Assembly: GCA_019918135.1 (NCBI GenBank)
Contig: WBZZ01001156.1
Span: forward strand, 177,001-241,000
Length of the DNA: 64,000 nt
Direction: 5' to 3'
Source: Paulinella micropora
Taxonomy: Eukaryota > Cercozoa > Imbricatea > Euglyphida > Paulinellidae
Positions within the stretch are counted from its first letter, which is position 1. Each line of letters begins with the position of its first letter. Shown here one piece after another: positions 12,106 to 22,291 of this stretch. The position numbers were made by a program, and so were the translations under genes. The notes below the pieces were generated by a model. The model was not told the origin of the DNA, made no database searches, and worked only from the letters and a program-made list of their open reading frames with translations.

Positions 12106-13772
12106 TTACTTGCGGATTAACAGTGTCGATTGGCATCGTGGCTTCTAACGGAGTCTCTCAGCAAACTCGTGAGTGACAGGGTAATTACCTAATAAACTGT
12201 TATGAGCCGCGGCTGGGAAAACAATTTTCGGCACCATTCGATGAGCATGAGACAGCTGATGTCTCACACACCGGTGTTTAGCGGAAACAAAAAGGATTTG
12301 CAAAGTTGCTATTATCAGATAGAGGAGTATGCCTATGGTATCAGCACCACTCTCGGGGATATGTTCCATGATGCTTTTAAAGACGATAAAGCCGCAAAGA
12401 TGAAATATGGTTTCGATAGAGATCGAATGAGAAAAGCAGAGGAATGGATGAACCGAGAGAACCACACGAGGTGGACACACCTGATGGATCAGACGAAGAA
12501 GACGAAACACAACAACCACGACAACAGAGAGAGATAGCCGACACCAGCAAAAGTCACAGGTAGACAAACCACCCAACTGGAAAGACATGACGAAGGAAGA
12601 GAAGAAAGCATGGGAAGACAGAACGATCAGAAAGAAGAAGAGGGCGATGACAAGAACCAACAAAGATATCTATTTGCTAAGAAAGAAAAAGTACAGAGAA
12701 GAACAGCAATATCTGCATCGCTGCAGAATGTTTCAAATTCTCGTCACAACAGCATTTTCGGAGGCTAAAGTGATACAATTTCTGCGAAGCAAAAAGCTTC
12801 ATTGCCCGTTTGAAAAAGTCTGCATTGTAAAGGAGAAATACGGTAATCTAAGTGGTGCGGCAAGGTATGTCGAAGAGAATGCATTTAAAGAAATGAGACC
12901 GAGACCGACAAAGGATAATATTATGGATGAGTATTTAACACAACATCTACTCCAGAAGAACTGGCCAGAGGCCTTGAGAGGAAAGGATTTTGAGCCAGAG
13001 AAGGCAGTTAATGGACTGTTAGAAAAGCTAGCTGAGCGCGAGGCCTATGGGCCAACATATCTCAATGATCATTACATATTAGCAGCAGCAAGTAGGCCAT
13101 CGCATGATGACATGGTAGAATCGGCAATAGAAATTTACGTGCTGTGGGAAACTAAGCAGAAGAGGCTCAAGGAACGTAGGAAGGAGAGAGAGAGAGAAAG
13201 AGAGAAGGTAAGGGAGCGAATCTACTGCTGAGAGAGAGAGAGAGGGAGGAGAGAAAGGAGAAAAGAGAGAGAAACACAAGAGATGGACAAAGAACGGGAA
13301 AGGGAGAAAAGGCGAAAGTAATGGGGGTGATAGCTCAGAGCAGGAATGGTGGCTGACGGCAATATGCTACAACTGCTATCAAACTGGGCATACCAAGCGT
13401 TTTTGCCCCAAACTAAAGCCAAAACCCAAACGAACTAGTTCAAAGTCAGCTCACTCTGAATCCTCGAAAGGAAAGCATAGAGAGTGGCTAATTTCGTAAG
13501 AAAGGAGCCAAGGGAGTTACTCTAATAAGAGGAGAGGTAGGAGAGGAGATTGAGGGAGAAGAAGGAGACAAATCTGAAGGGGAAGACAGCTCTGAAGAGG
13601 AAGAATATGTGTTTATCATTATGGAGAGTAGCGAGGATGCAATGGAAGGAAACATCGAGAGTGGGGAAAGCATAATTGCTTGTGATGCTGAGCAAGAGGG
13701 CGAGGAGAATAGTGAGCCTCAAAAGGAGCAAAGTGAGAACAAACCCTTGGAACAAGACCCACAAGAGCCCGT
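12106..13772 (+). mobile_element. Copia remnant A, right piece: 5' leader and gag
   Basis: A leader of about 100 bases holds TGGCATCGTGGC, a plausible Met-tRNA primer site, near 12131. It is followed by a start codon at 12202 and a gag-like reading region (MSRGWENNFRHHSM, QQYLHRCRMFQILV, KVCIVKEKYGNLSG). A CCHC knuckle (CYNCYQTGHTKRFC) lies near 13363-13405 before an acidic Glu-rich tail. The gag is clearly different from that of copia B. It is a fossil with a few breaks. Its right end is lost where the sequence passes through a G tract (13773-13784) into GC-rich host DNA. Confidence 0.7.
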
Positions 13773-13784
13773 GGGGGGGGGGGG

Positions 13785-14325
13785 ACTGTCGAGTGCTCCA
13801 TTGGCTCGAAACACACTCCGCGACAGACCTCACAACCCTCCATAACGCACTCTCACTAGTGCCCAACATCAGCTGTCTTCGGCGTGTTTCCTTTCTCCAG
13901 GGCGCCACACGTACGAACTTGCTTTCGAGACGGAGGGACAACGACCGTACCTGGTTGCACAGTGAGTTCAGCTGGGTGACGATGTCCTCAGTCAGGTCTG
14001 ACAGCTCCAGGTCTGGTTCTCTGATCCAAAGACGCTCCAGCTCAGGCAGCAGCGAGAACAGCTTGGTTTCGTCGACACGGACCCGCTGGATAGGCACGCC
14101 CGCTCGGCTCCAGACCGCCCCCCAGAGCTGCAGCAGCTTGGCCGGCAGCTCTTGGTCCAAGTCCAGTCCTGGACAAGAGTAGCGGGTCCAAAAGCCGGGG
14201 GTGGCTTGCAGATCCAGTTGTTCGCTCGTGGCGCACGCCAGAACCGCCAGGTCGGACAGCTTCAAGTAGCCCGTGACATGACTCCACACGTGGGCCCCCA
14301 CTGTCGGGGGGAGAACGCCGTCCAT
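13785..14325 (-). CDS. F-box-like host gene, 3' part lost at the copia junction
   Basis: The ATG at 14325 opens a frame that reads to the copia junction. The first 45 residues resemble an F-box: PPTVGAHVWSHVTGYLKLSD, then LAVLACATSEQ and a closing FWTRY, matching the family pattern of a hydrophobic helix, LSxxDL, then a W after about 40 residues. F-box proteins recruit substrates to SCF ubiquitin ligases. The following 120 residues are Leu-rich and could begin a repeat domain (LLPELERLWIREPDLELSDL). No splice site is clear. The gene is cut by copia sequence around 13785, so the C-terminal part is missing. GC content is moderate, lower than in the HYR gene next to it. The family call rests on pattern only. 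Confidence 0.45.
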
Positions 14326-14774
14326 GGGGCGGACGACCGGCTAGCGGGGCCTGGCGGCAGAGGGCTAGTAGCTCACTTTAGGGCTGTGTCACCGCCGCGC
14401 CCGCCAGAGCCGGGCCAGCCGGCCCGGGCGGAGCGGGGGCGGCGGGGGAGGGCCGCCGGGTGGGGGGAGGAAGGGGGGGGCGGGGGGGTGGAGGGGTACT
14501 AACCTCCGTGGCCCACGCACGGGCGGGCCCAGCGCGCAGGAGGGGGGGCTCGTCGTCCGGCCGGCACCGACTGGCTGCCGGTAGGTTCGAGGGGGGGGGG
14601 CAGCCCCACACCAGTCAACCCCGCTCGTTTTAGCTTGCTTGCTTGCTTTATTCAGACTGGCCGGTTCCGTACACACACACACACACAATTCCACCCCCGC
14701 CCCACCTGTCTACCTTGCCTAACCTCCTCACCAGGCGGCAGGCCGCCCGTGGTCCAGCGCGCTCCCGGCCGAAG
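14326..14774. other. GC-rich intergenic region with simple repeats
   Basis: This separates two minus-strand genes. It is very rich in G and C tracts, with a GCTT tetranucleotide run near 14632-14648 and a CA run near 14671-14688. It probably holds the 3' end of the HYR gene transcript and the promoter of the F-box-like gene. No other gene is supported. Confidence 0.5.
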
Positions 14775-17700
14775 CTAGGGCAGCGTGACCCGCGTGTCGT
14801 GGCGGTCGCCCCCACTGACGAGGTCCTGCCAGGACGAGGACGTGTCTAGCAGGAGCCTGTCCTGCGGGGCCGGGCCCGGGGAGGCGTCGTGGTCGAACTC
14901 GCCCGGCAGCGACCGGTGGCGATGGCTGAGCGTGCCTTCCTCGGCCTCGCTGTCGTCCCCGAGCGCTTCCTCGGCCCCTGCGTCCGCCTCGTCGTGGTAC
15001 GCACCGGGCAGCGGCCCCTCGTCCGCCACGTACACCTGCCCCCCGCCCGGCGCGCGGGAGTGGGCGCGCTTGGGGGCGGACTCGTCGAGCGGCAGCTGGG
15101 CGCGGCCCCAGCAGGCGCGGTGGTACAGCGTGCGGTGGACGCCCACGCAGCACCCCACGCACAGGCAGCACAGCAGCAGGGCGGCGCCGGCCAGCACCAG
15201 CACCCCGCGGCTCACGACGAAGCCGGCGAACTGGAACAGCGGCACTCGCAGCCACTCCCCCAGCTTCTGCAGGCCGCCCCGGCCGCCGCCCTCGCCGGGC
15301 TGGGCCCCGGGCTCCGCGGGGCCGGCGGGGGCCGGCGGGGACCCCGGGCCGGCCACGATGTACAGCTCGAAGAACTCGGTCTGGCCCACGTCCGACAGCG
15401 CATCCGCGTTCTGCAGCACGGAGCGCCGGCGGGGTGGGGCGGCGGGCGCCGCCTCCGGTTGCTGCATGCGCGCTAGCAGGGCCTGCGGGTCGTCCCACAG
15501 CCGGCGCTCCACGAGCTCGCGCGTCCACTGCCCGGGCTGGGCGCCCGGCCGGACCGGCTGCTGCAGGTGGCGGCGGCGGCGCCCGGTGCTGGGGGCGAGC
15601 TGGTACGCGACGGCGGCGCGGAACGAGACCTGGACGCCGATGGAACTCTCGTTGTAGTCGGGCACGCTCAGGTTGGCGCAGAAGGCCACGACGTTGCTGG
15701 GCGTCTGCGTCGTGTTGAGCACGTCCAGCTCGCTCACGGTGTAGCTCTGGTTGTTGAGCGTGAAGACCACCGAGCCCGCGCTGGGGTCGAGCGCCACGTC
15801 CTCCACCACCAGGCCCGAGTCCGACAGCATGTAGCCGATGAAGCACAGGCGCACCCGCCCCGTGGACTGGTTGGAGGCGGCGTAGAAGACCGTGGTGGCC
15901 ACGATGTCGCCGCCCTGCACCTGCTGGTAGTCGGCGAGGCTCGCGAGCAGGGCGCGCGCGTACGACTCGTTCACTGGCACGATGCCGCCGTTGAGGCTGT
16001 TGCTGGCCAGCTCCAGGGAGCAGAACTCCTGGGCCACGAACGACAGCTCCACCTCCTGCCACGCCCGCGTCGTGCAGCCGCCGTCGATGTCGCTCAGGGC
16101 CTGCGTCATGTGCGCGCAGTCCAAGTCGTGCTGCACGAGCAGTGTCGTCTGCACGGGGTCGCACGCGTCGATGCTAAAGGTCGCGACGTAGCGCTGGAAG
16201 CAGCGGCCGCCGTACTGCGCCAGGCGCCCGGCCGGGTCGGCGCCGCAGTTCTGGTCCGCCGCCGCGCCCCGGGCCACGGCGGCCTGGCTGACGTTGCCGC
16301 TCAGCGTCAGGCCGTGGGAGCCGTTGTAGCTGCTGACGTACGGGAAGTTGGTGGCCAGCACGTAGTCGACGGTGCCCGTGAAGTGCGTCGTCGAGTTGCC
16401 GACGCGCGCCACCGTGTAGCTCAGCACCAGCGACGCCAGCCGCGGCGCGGCGTAGGCGGGCAGCACCTCGAACGTGTACGTGCAGCGCTCCGGCTGCACG
16501 TTGGGGGCCAGCGCCTGGTCCGCCACCTGGAAGCTCACCGTGTGCACGCCGGGCGCGAAGGCACAGCCCGCGTGGAACGCCTCGTCCGTGCCGTACGCGC
16601 TCTGCACTACGCCCGCGCCGGCCCGCACCACCGTCACGTTGGTCGTCAGCGACGCCGGCCACACGTTGTCAACGGCGAGCCCCGCCAGGCCCGTGTAGAA
16701 GCTGTCGGTCGGCAGCGTCGTCTGCGCCTGGCCCGGCTGCGGGATGCGCACCGTGCGGTCGTTCCAGCCGGGCTGCAGCGCGGGCGGACAGTCCACGAAG
16801 CGCGGCGGCGTGTCGTCCACGGCGCGGAAGCTGAGGCTGCACGTGCGCACGTTGCCCGCCTCGTCGTCCACCGTCAGCGACCGCGGCAGCGTGGTGTCGG
16901 CGTTCACCGTGCCCGGGCTCACGACGGCCGAGCCGTTGCGGCCGCCGCCGTACGTGGCGCTCAGGTACAGGTCGTCGCCAAAGTGCAGGCCCACGTCCGC
17001 AAACGTGCAGCGGTCCGTGAAGTTGTCGAGCGCGTCGCACGTGCTCGTGTAGCGCACAAACTCGGACGCCGGGCAGTCGTAGAAGACGGGCGGCTGCGAG
17101 TCCTGCAGGTTGCAGAGGAAAGTAAACACCACCTCGTTGCCGCTCTCGTCGGCGAAGCGGCCCGTGAAGGCGTTGGTGCCGAGCCGCAGCTCCTGCTGCT
17201 GCCAGTACGCGATCTCGGCCAGCCGGTACGCGAGCTGGTTGAGCTCGGCGGTTACCGTGGTGCGCTGGCCCCGGCCGGCCCAGTACGCCACGAGCCCCTG
17301 CGCCTCCTGGAAGACCAGGTCCGCCAGCGTGGCCGCCGTCGCGGTCGTGTTCCGCGGCACCGTGGTGAGGCCGTCGCGGAAGGCCTGGGTGTTGAAGGCC
17401 GCCGCGCTCGCGGCCCAGTCCGCCGGCCGGAGCGTCTGGTTGTTGATGCTGGCGGACGCGAGCGCCACCTGGTCCCGCGCGTAGAAGGGCAGGTACGGCG
17501 GCTCGCCCGCGCTCGGCGGCACGAGCTGCGGCCACAGCACGTTCAGGTCCAGCCCGGGGTAGTAATGGCGCGCGCGGTGCGAGAGGTTGGTGTCGGCGTC
17601 GGCGGCGTAGCGCGACTGCAGCACGTTCAAGGTCGTGACGGGCCCGTCCAGCGCCGAGCTCTGGCCCTGCACCTGGTTGTAGTCCCAGGCCCCGGCCGTG

Positions 17701-20700
17701 TGCGTCGGGCCGTACAGGTACGGGTACAGGTCGTCCACGAGCCGGAACTCGCACGTGTCCAGCACCTGCTGGTTGCCGGACGTGTCGGTGACGGACCAGC
17801 CGGCCTGGAAGCTCGCGGGGCCGTTGCTCGGCAGGGCCACGGGCACCAGGTAGCCGCCCGCCGCGAGCCCGGCCGACAGCACGGGCTGCAGCGTCAGCCC
17901 CGCGCAGCCGCCAAAGTGGTTGTCGGTGCAGTTCGGGCACGGCGCGAACGGGTTCGCGGCCGCGCCGCCGTCCACGGCGCACATGCCCGGCAGCACGATG
18001 GGCGCGGCCAGGCTCGCCTGCACCTGGACCTGGTCGCCAAAGGACCAGCGGCCGGCGGTGGCGTCCCAGGCCAGGTCGCGGTCGTACGAGTAGTACTCGC
18101 TCAGCCGCAGGTCCGTGGTGGGCGCGGGGCACGCCAGCACGGGCGCCGAGGCGTCCAGCAGCGCGAAGCGCAGCGTGCACTGCGTCGACAGGCCCGAGTG
18201 GTCGTCGTACGCCGTGATGCGCGCCGTGAGCTCGTACGGCACGCGCGAGATCTGCAGCAGCGGCAGCGTCTGCGTGTAGTTGGTGTAGTTCTGGCCCACC
18301 AGCACCTCGTACGTGAAGCTCAGCGCCGGGTCCGAGTTGTCGGTCGCCGCGTACCACGCCGTCAGGTCCAGGTCGTAGCCCGCCGTGCCCACGCTGATGT
18401 TCTGCACCTGCCCGGCGGGGCACACCGTGAAGACGGGCGCCTGGTCGTCCAGCACCCGTACGTCGAACTGGCACGACCCCGTGTTGCCGTACGTGTCCGT
18501 GTACGTGCGCACCAGCGTGTGGAAGGCGTCCGGCCCCGTGTACGCGAGCGGGTCGGCCAGCGCGTACGTGGTGACCACGGTCGCGTCGAAGTTGTCGGTC
18601 ACCGTCACGTTGGGGGACGTGCCGCTCCAGTACCCGAGGCCCGGCAGCGTGTTCACCGTCAGGTCCGGGCACGTGAGCACGGGCGCGTCCACGTCGCGCA
18701 CCTCGACGTACAGCACGCACGGCACCGGCGGGTTGCCGCTCGAGTCGGGCTCCGCAAACACCAGCGTCGTGGTGCCCACGTAGAAGCGGACCGCGTCGCT
18801 CGCGTCGTACAGCGGCAGCTGGAGCGTGGCGGCCAGCAGCGCCGGGTCGAAGCCGATCTCGCGCGACGCGTCCGTCTCGTCCACCAACAGGCGCCGGCGG
18901 TAGCCGGCCAGCACCGAGTAGTTGCGGCCCGGGTCGTTGCCGTACGTGGCCGTGGGCCCCGTCGCGTTGCTCGTGTTGGCGAGCGCGCACGTGACGACGG
19001 GCGGCACCACGTCCAGCGCCGTCACGAGCCAGGTGCAGCCGGGGTCCGTGAAGTTCCCGTCGCCCACCGCGCGCACCGTGACGCTCGTGGTCCGCGCCGC
19101 CAAGAAGTGGCCCTCGGCCAGGCTGGTCTCGTTCAGCCACAACGCCGTGGGCACGCCCGTGGACACGAGCCGCAGGTCGGCGAACGTGGTGCCGGGGTTG
19201 AGCTGCACGCGCCCGCCCACGAGCGTCCAGGCCGCCGGCGCCCAGCTGCAGGCGCTGGCGCTGTTGTTCACGACAATGGTGCTCGTGTCCAGGCACTGCA
19301 GCAGGTTGCCGGCGGCCGACGCCGGCACGCCCAGCACCACCACGCCCGTGCGGCACACCGTAAAGGTCCAGCACGACGTGGCCGGGTCGTAGGTGGTCTC
19401 GCCGCCCGCCCCGCAGTACGCGTCCGTTTGCGCCAGCGTGCGGCTGTCGGCCGCCAGCACGAAGGCCGCCAGCTGCTGGCTGGCGTTCTGGAAGTCACAG
19501 GCGCACACGCGCAGCTGCAGCCACTGCGCGGGGTCGGCCACGTCCTGCACCACGTTGGTCGTCAGGTACCACTCGAGCACGAGCTGCTCGTCCAGGAACA
19601 GCAGCGCCTGCTGCACCTGCGTGGCGTTGAAGCCGACGTAGGGCGAGCTGCTGGTGTTGCGCTCCCAGTGGCGGTAGCTCACGTGCCGCGTGCCGAGCCC
19701 GTTGGGCACCACGTAGAAGTCGGTGTACGCGGGGCCCCGCACGGCCGTGAAGTCGGGCTTGAGCGCGTCCACCGTCCACGCCGTGCCGGGCGAGCCCGGC
19801 AGCGACAGGGTGACGGCGCCCGCCGCGCACTGCGTGCCCTGCAGCTGGCTGGTGTCGAGCGTGCACGTGGCGCCCGCCGCGCAGGCCCGCAGGCAGCCGC
19901 CCTGCGGGTCGGGCACGTAGCCGGCGCCGCACGTGCAGTCGGACGCGCAGCCGGGGCTCTCGGGGTGCGGATTCAGCTCGCAGGCCTCGGCGGGGCCGTG
20001 CGCCCCGTAGAAATCCAGCAGGCCGTCCCCGCAGTAGCCGGTCAGCGTGACGACGGTCTCACACGTGGCCGACACGGGCGAGTACGGGCTGTTGTCCGAG
20101 CCCGTCGAGTACAGCGTGAAGGGCGAGTCGGCAAAGCTCAGCCATGCGATGGCGGCCGGGTCGGGCGCGTAGCTCGTGTCGTTGTATGCGCAGTTGTCGG
20201 TCGGGGGCGCAAAGCAGCCCGCGAAGCCCGCCACGGTGCGCAGCTGCACCGTGCAGGCCGGCTGGCAGTGCACGACGGGCGGCTCGCGGTCCTGGGCGTA
20301 GTAGCTGACGAGGCAGCTGGCGTTGTGGCCCGCCTGGTCCGTGGCGATGGCCACGCACTGCACGGCCAGCGACAGGATGCCACCGCCGCTGCCCGTCCCC
20401 GGGCCGATGATCTGTGCCAGGCGGCGGCGCGCCTCCCCGTCGCCGGTGCACTCGACCACGACCTGCACGGGGCCCTGCACGTCCGAGCTGCTGTAGTTGA
20501 CGCCGAAGCCGTCGGCCGTGGTCGGCCGCACGCCGCACAGGCCGGGGTCCATGGCCACCAGGTAGCTGGCGCTGGCGTTGCCGTTCGGCACGGGGCCCAG
20601 GTGGCCGTTGGCGCCGCAGCTCAGCGACGGCGCCTGGATGTCGTTCACGAACAGGCGGCGCGTGCACACCGCCCAGTTGCCGGACGGGTCCACGGCCGTG

Positions 20701-21413
20701 TACGTCACGTTGTGCTCGCCGTACGACAGCCACTGGCCGAAGCCGTAGCTCGGCGACACGCTGAGGTACTCGCGCGGGCCCGTCGTCGCCAGGTCGGCGT
20801 TGAGGACCGCGTTGTCGCGCACGCGCCGCAGCCCAAAGTCCGGCCACAGCTCGTCGCTGCCCGTGTGGAGCCAGAACTGCGCCGAGCCGACGGGGATGCT
20901 GACCTCGGTCCGCGCGCCGCCCTGCCACACCCCCCCCTGGCAGTCCAGGAACACGGGCGGCGTCACGTCCACCACCGTGAGCGCCAGCACCAGCTGCTGC
21001 GGCACGGGCGCCGACAGCGTGGGCGTGGGCGGCCGCGCGCTCAGGTTGTACTGCCAGAAGCCCGCGTCTGACACCGTGAGTGTCACGTGCGTCACGCCCG
21101 GGTACAGGTACAGCCAGTCGGTGGCGCGGCCCGCCAGCGTGCGCGTGTACGTGGTGGTGCCGTTGACGAGGGTCTGGTTGGTGCTGGCCGCATAAAACCC
21201 CTCGTACGCGTCCAGGCACTGGTACTGCAGCGCGCCGCCGCCGCCCTGCTGCACTTGGCGGCGCCGCTGCAGCCACGACAGCGCCGGGTTCGGCGGTGAC
21301 GCGGGCCCCGCCAGCTCGCCGGCCGACACGCCGTCCGCGAACTCGGCCGTGGCCGTGTTGGCCGGCACGACCGTGGTCGTGGCCGGCGGCGGCGCGCGGC
21401 CGTGCACGGGCTC
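14775..21413 (-). CDS. Large HYR-repeat transmembrane protein, 5' end missing
   Basis: One uninterrupted frame of about 2210 codons reads from the Polinton junction to a stop at 14775. No ATG lies at the beginning; the first possible start is GTG at 21407, so the true N terminus and any signal peptide are lost. At least nine HYR (hyalin repeat) modules are marked by xDxxPPVxxxC cores, such as VDVTPPVFLDC, REPPVVHC, RDVDAPVLTCP, DDQAPVFTVCP, QDSQPPVFYDCP and VDDTPPRFVDCP. One DUF4215-like Cys-rich unit (CGDGLLDFYG, then CASDCTCGAGY) is also present. A single membrane helix (VLVLAGAALLLCCLCVGCC) lies about 120 residues from the end and is followed by an acidic tail. HYR modules are extracellular adhesion folds, so this is probably a cell-surface protein. 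GC content and third-position GC are far above the rest of the window. Confidence 0.8.
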   Translation of the reverse strand, partial: EPVHGRAPPPATTTVVPANTATAEFADGVSAGELAGPASPPNPALSWLQRRRQVQQGGGGALQYQCLDAYEGFYAASTNQTLVNGTTTYTRTLAGRATDWLYLYPGVTHVTLTVSDAGFWQYNLSARPPTPTLSAPVPQQLVLALTVVDVTPPVFLDCQGGVWQGGARTEVSIPVGSAQFWLHTGSDELWPDFGLRRVRDNAVLNADLATTGPREYLSVSPSYGFGQWLSYGEHNVTYTAVDPSGNWAVCTRRLFVNDIQAPSLSCGANGHLGPVPNGNASASYLVAMDPGLCGVRPTTADGFGVNYSSSDVQGPVQVVVECTGDGEARRRLAQIIGPGTGSGGGILSLAVQCVAIATDQAGHNASCLVSYYAQDREPPVVHCQPACTVQLRTVAGFAGCFAPPTDNCAYNDTSYAPDPAAIAWLSFADSPFTLYSTGSDNSPYSPVSATCETVVTLTGYCGDGLLDFYGAHGPAEACELNPHPESPGCASDCTCGAGYVPDPQGGCLRACAAGATCTLDTSQLQGTQCAAGAVTLSLPGSPGTAWTVDALKPDFTAVRGPAYTDFYVVPNGLGTRHVSYRHWERNTSSSPYVGFNATQVQQALLFLDEQLVLEWYLTTNVVQDVADPAQWLQLRVCACDFQNASQQLAAFVLAADSRTLAQTDAYCGAGGETTYDPATSCWTFTVCRTGVVVLGVPASAAGNLLQCLDTSTIVVNNSASACSWAPAAWTLVGGRVQLNPGTTFADLRLVSTGVPTALWLNETSLAEGHFLAARTTSVTVRAVGDGNFTDPGCTWLVTALDVVPPVVTCALANTSNATGPTATYGNDPGRNYSVLAGYRRRLLVDETDASREIGFDPALLAATLQLPLYDASDAVRFYVGTTTLVFAEPDSSGNPPVPCVLYVEVRDVDAPVLTCPDLTVNTLPGLGYWSGTSPNVTVTDNFDATVVTTYALADPLAYTGPDAFHTLVRTYTDTYGNTGSCQFDVRVLDDQAPVFTVCPAGQVQNISVGTAGYDLDLTAWYAATDNSDPALSFTYEVLVGQNYTNYTQTLPLLQISRVPYELTARITAYDDHSGLSTQCTLRFALLDASAPVLACPAPTTDLRLSEYYSYDRDLAWDATAGRWSFGDQVQVQASLAAPIVLPGMCAVDGGAAANPFAPCPNCTDNHFGGCAGLTLQPVLSAGLAAGGYLVPVALPSNGPASFQAGWSVTDTSGNQQVLDTCEFRLVDDLYPYLYGPTHTAGAWDYNQVQGQSSALDGPVTTLNVLQSRYAADADTNLSHRARHYYPGLDLNVLWPQLVPPSAGEPPYLPFYARDQVALASASINNQTLRPADWAASAAAFNTQAFRDGLTTVPRNTTATAATLADLVFQEAQGLVAYWAGRGQRTTVTAELNQLAYRLAEIAYWQQQELRLGTNAFTGRFADESGNEVVFTFLCNLQDSQPPVFYDCPASEFVRYTSTCDALDNFTDRCTFADVGLHFGDDLYLSATYGGGRNGSAVVSPGTVNADTTLPRSLTVDDEAGNVRTCSLSFRAVDDTPPRFVDCPPALQPGWNDRTVRIPQPGQAQTTLPTDSFYTGLAGLAVDNVWPASLTTNVTVVRAGAGVVQSAYGTDEAFHAGCAFAPGVHTVSFQVADQALAPNVQPERCTYTFEVLPAYAAPRLASLVLSYTVARVGNSTTHFTGTVDYVLATNFPYVSSYNGSHGLTLSGNVSQAAVARGAAADQNCGADPAGRLAQYGGRCFQRYVATFSIDACDPVQTTLLVQHDLDCAHMTQALSDIDGGCTTRAWQEVELSFVAQEFCSLELASNSLNGGIVPVNESYARALLASLADYQQVQGGDIVATTVFYAASNQSTGRVRLCFIGYMLSDSGLVVEDVALDPSAGSVVFTLNNQSYTVSELDVLNTTQTPSNVVAFCANLSVPDYNESSIGVQVSFRAAVAYQLAPSTGRRRRHLQQPVRPGAQPGQWTRELVERRLWDDPQALLARMQQPEAAPAAPPRRRSVLQNADALSDVGQTEFFELYIVAGPGSPPAPAGPAEPGAQPGEGGGRGGLQKLGEWLRVPLFQFAGFVVSRGVLVLAGAALLLCCLCVGCCVGVHRTLYHRACWGRAQLPLDESAPKRAHSRAPGGGQVYVADEGPLPGAYHDEADAGAEEALGDDSEAEEGTLSHRHRSLPGEFDHDASPGPAPQDRLLLDTSSSWQDLVSGGDRHDTRVTLP

Positions 21414-21843
21414 GGAGAAACCACAATTTCTTTATTTTGGCAAAGAAGAAAAAAAGAAAACTACCGAAGCAAAAGAAAGGCCGAGCAAGTATATTTCTCC
21501 AGAGGTTGTTTTTGTTTTGGATGATTTAGGGAGCGGTTTAAGAGATAAGTCCGTAAGCGATTTGTTAAAAAAGAACAGACACTATAAATCAAAGGTGATT
21601 ATGTCAAGTCAGTATCTGAACGACCTAAGGCCAGAAGCAATTAAGCAGTTAGATTATTTATTAATCTTTCCAAGCCAGTCTCAGGATAAAATCGAACTCG
21701 TGTATAAACACTTAGACTTATCTTTTGATTTTGATTACTTTCTTCAAAAGTATCACGAAGCAACAAAGGAACGATTTAATTTTCTTTATGTTTCAAGTGT
21801 TGATGATGAATTACGCAAAAACTTTTCTTATCGTCTTAAGTAA
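21414..21843 (+). pseudogene. Packaging ATPase, 3' fragment (Polinton copy 1)
   Basis: Only the C-terminal half of the FtsK/HerA-type ATPase remains, carrying the Walker B block (VVFVLDDLGSG) and the sensor-like KVIMSSQYLNDL. The Walker A half is absent because the block starts here. See the copy 2 gene at 44044. Confidence 0.85.
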
Positions 21844-21885
21844 AAATTTTTAATTTCGTAAATAATTATTTTTTTACTTATTATA

Positions 21886-22230
21886 ATGGTAGTGAAAACA
21901 ACTCGTGTTGAAGTCATTCCAACAATCGGCAAACGAACAATTAACTCATCCACAATGGCTGGAGGTAAAAAAGTATCTCGGACAAGTCCGAGATTGTCTG
22001 GACGAAAGAAGAAGCAAGGAGGCAAAGGACAGGCTGGCGGAAAAATTAACTGGCAAAAAGTGGGGAAAACGGCCTTGGCTGTGAATAAGTTCCTTCGTGA
22101 TAACAAAGTAATCTCTAGGACTGCGGGAGCCTTAAGCAGTATTGGAGTTCCTTATGCTGGGTCTGTTCAAGCCACCGCTTCAAAACTGGGGTATGGTAAG
22201 CAAAGAGGACGAGGAGCACTAAAATTCTAA
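21886..22230 (+). CDS. Small basic virion-type protein (Polinton copy 1)
   Basis: 114 residues, identical in protein sequence to the copy 2 gene at 44899, where it is described. It lies 42 bases after the ATPase fragment and 61 before the protease gene. Confidence 0.7.
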   Translation: MVVKTTRVEVIPTIGKRTINSSTMAGGKKVSRTSPRLSGRKKKQGGKGQAGGKINWQKVGKTALAVNKFLRDNKVISRTAGALSSIGVPYAGSVQATASKLGYGKQRGRGALKF

Positions 22231-22291
22231 AAGATGATATTTGTTTTTGAAATTATGCGGAAATATTTTTTTGTTTATATAATATCTAACA

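Noticed and set aside
12145-12663. Minus-strand hydrophobic frame opposite gag
   Set aside because: Antisense shadow of the plus-strand gag region.
14728-16164. Minus-strand Arg/Pro/Ala-rich frame overlapping the HYR gene
   Set aside because: Out-of-frame reading of the same GC-rich coding strand; low-complexity and without motifs.
15567-21071. Plus-strand open frame of about 1834 codons opposite the HYR gene
   Set aside because: It is a composition shadow: Arg/Val/His/Ala-rich with no domain, produced by very high third-position GC in the real minus-strand gene.
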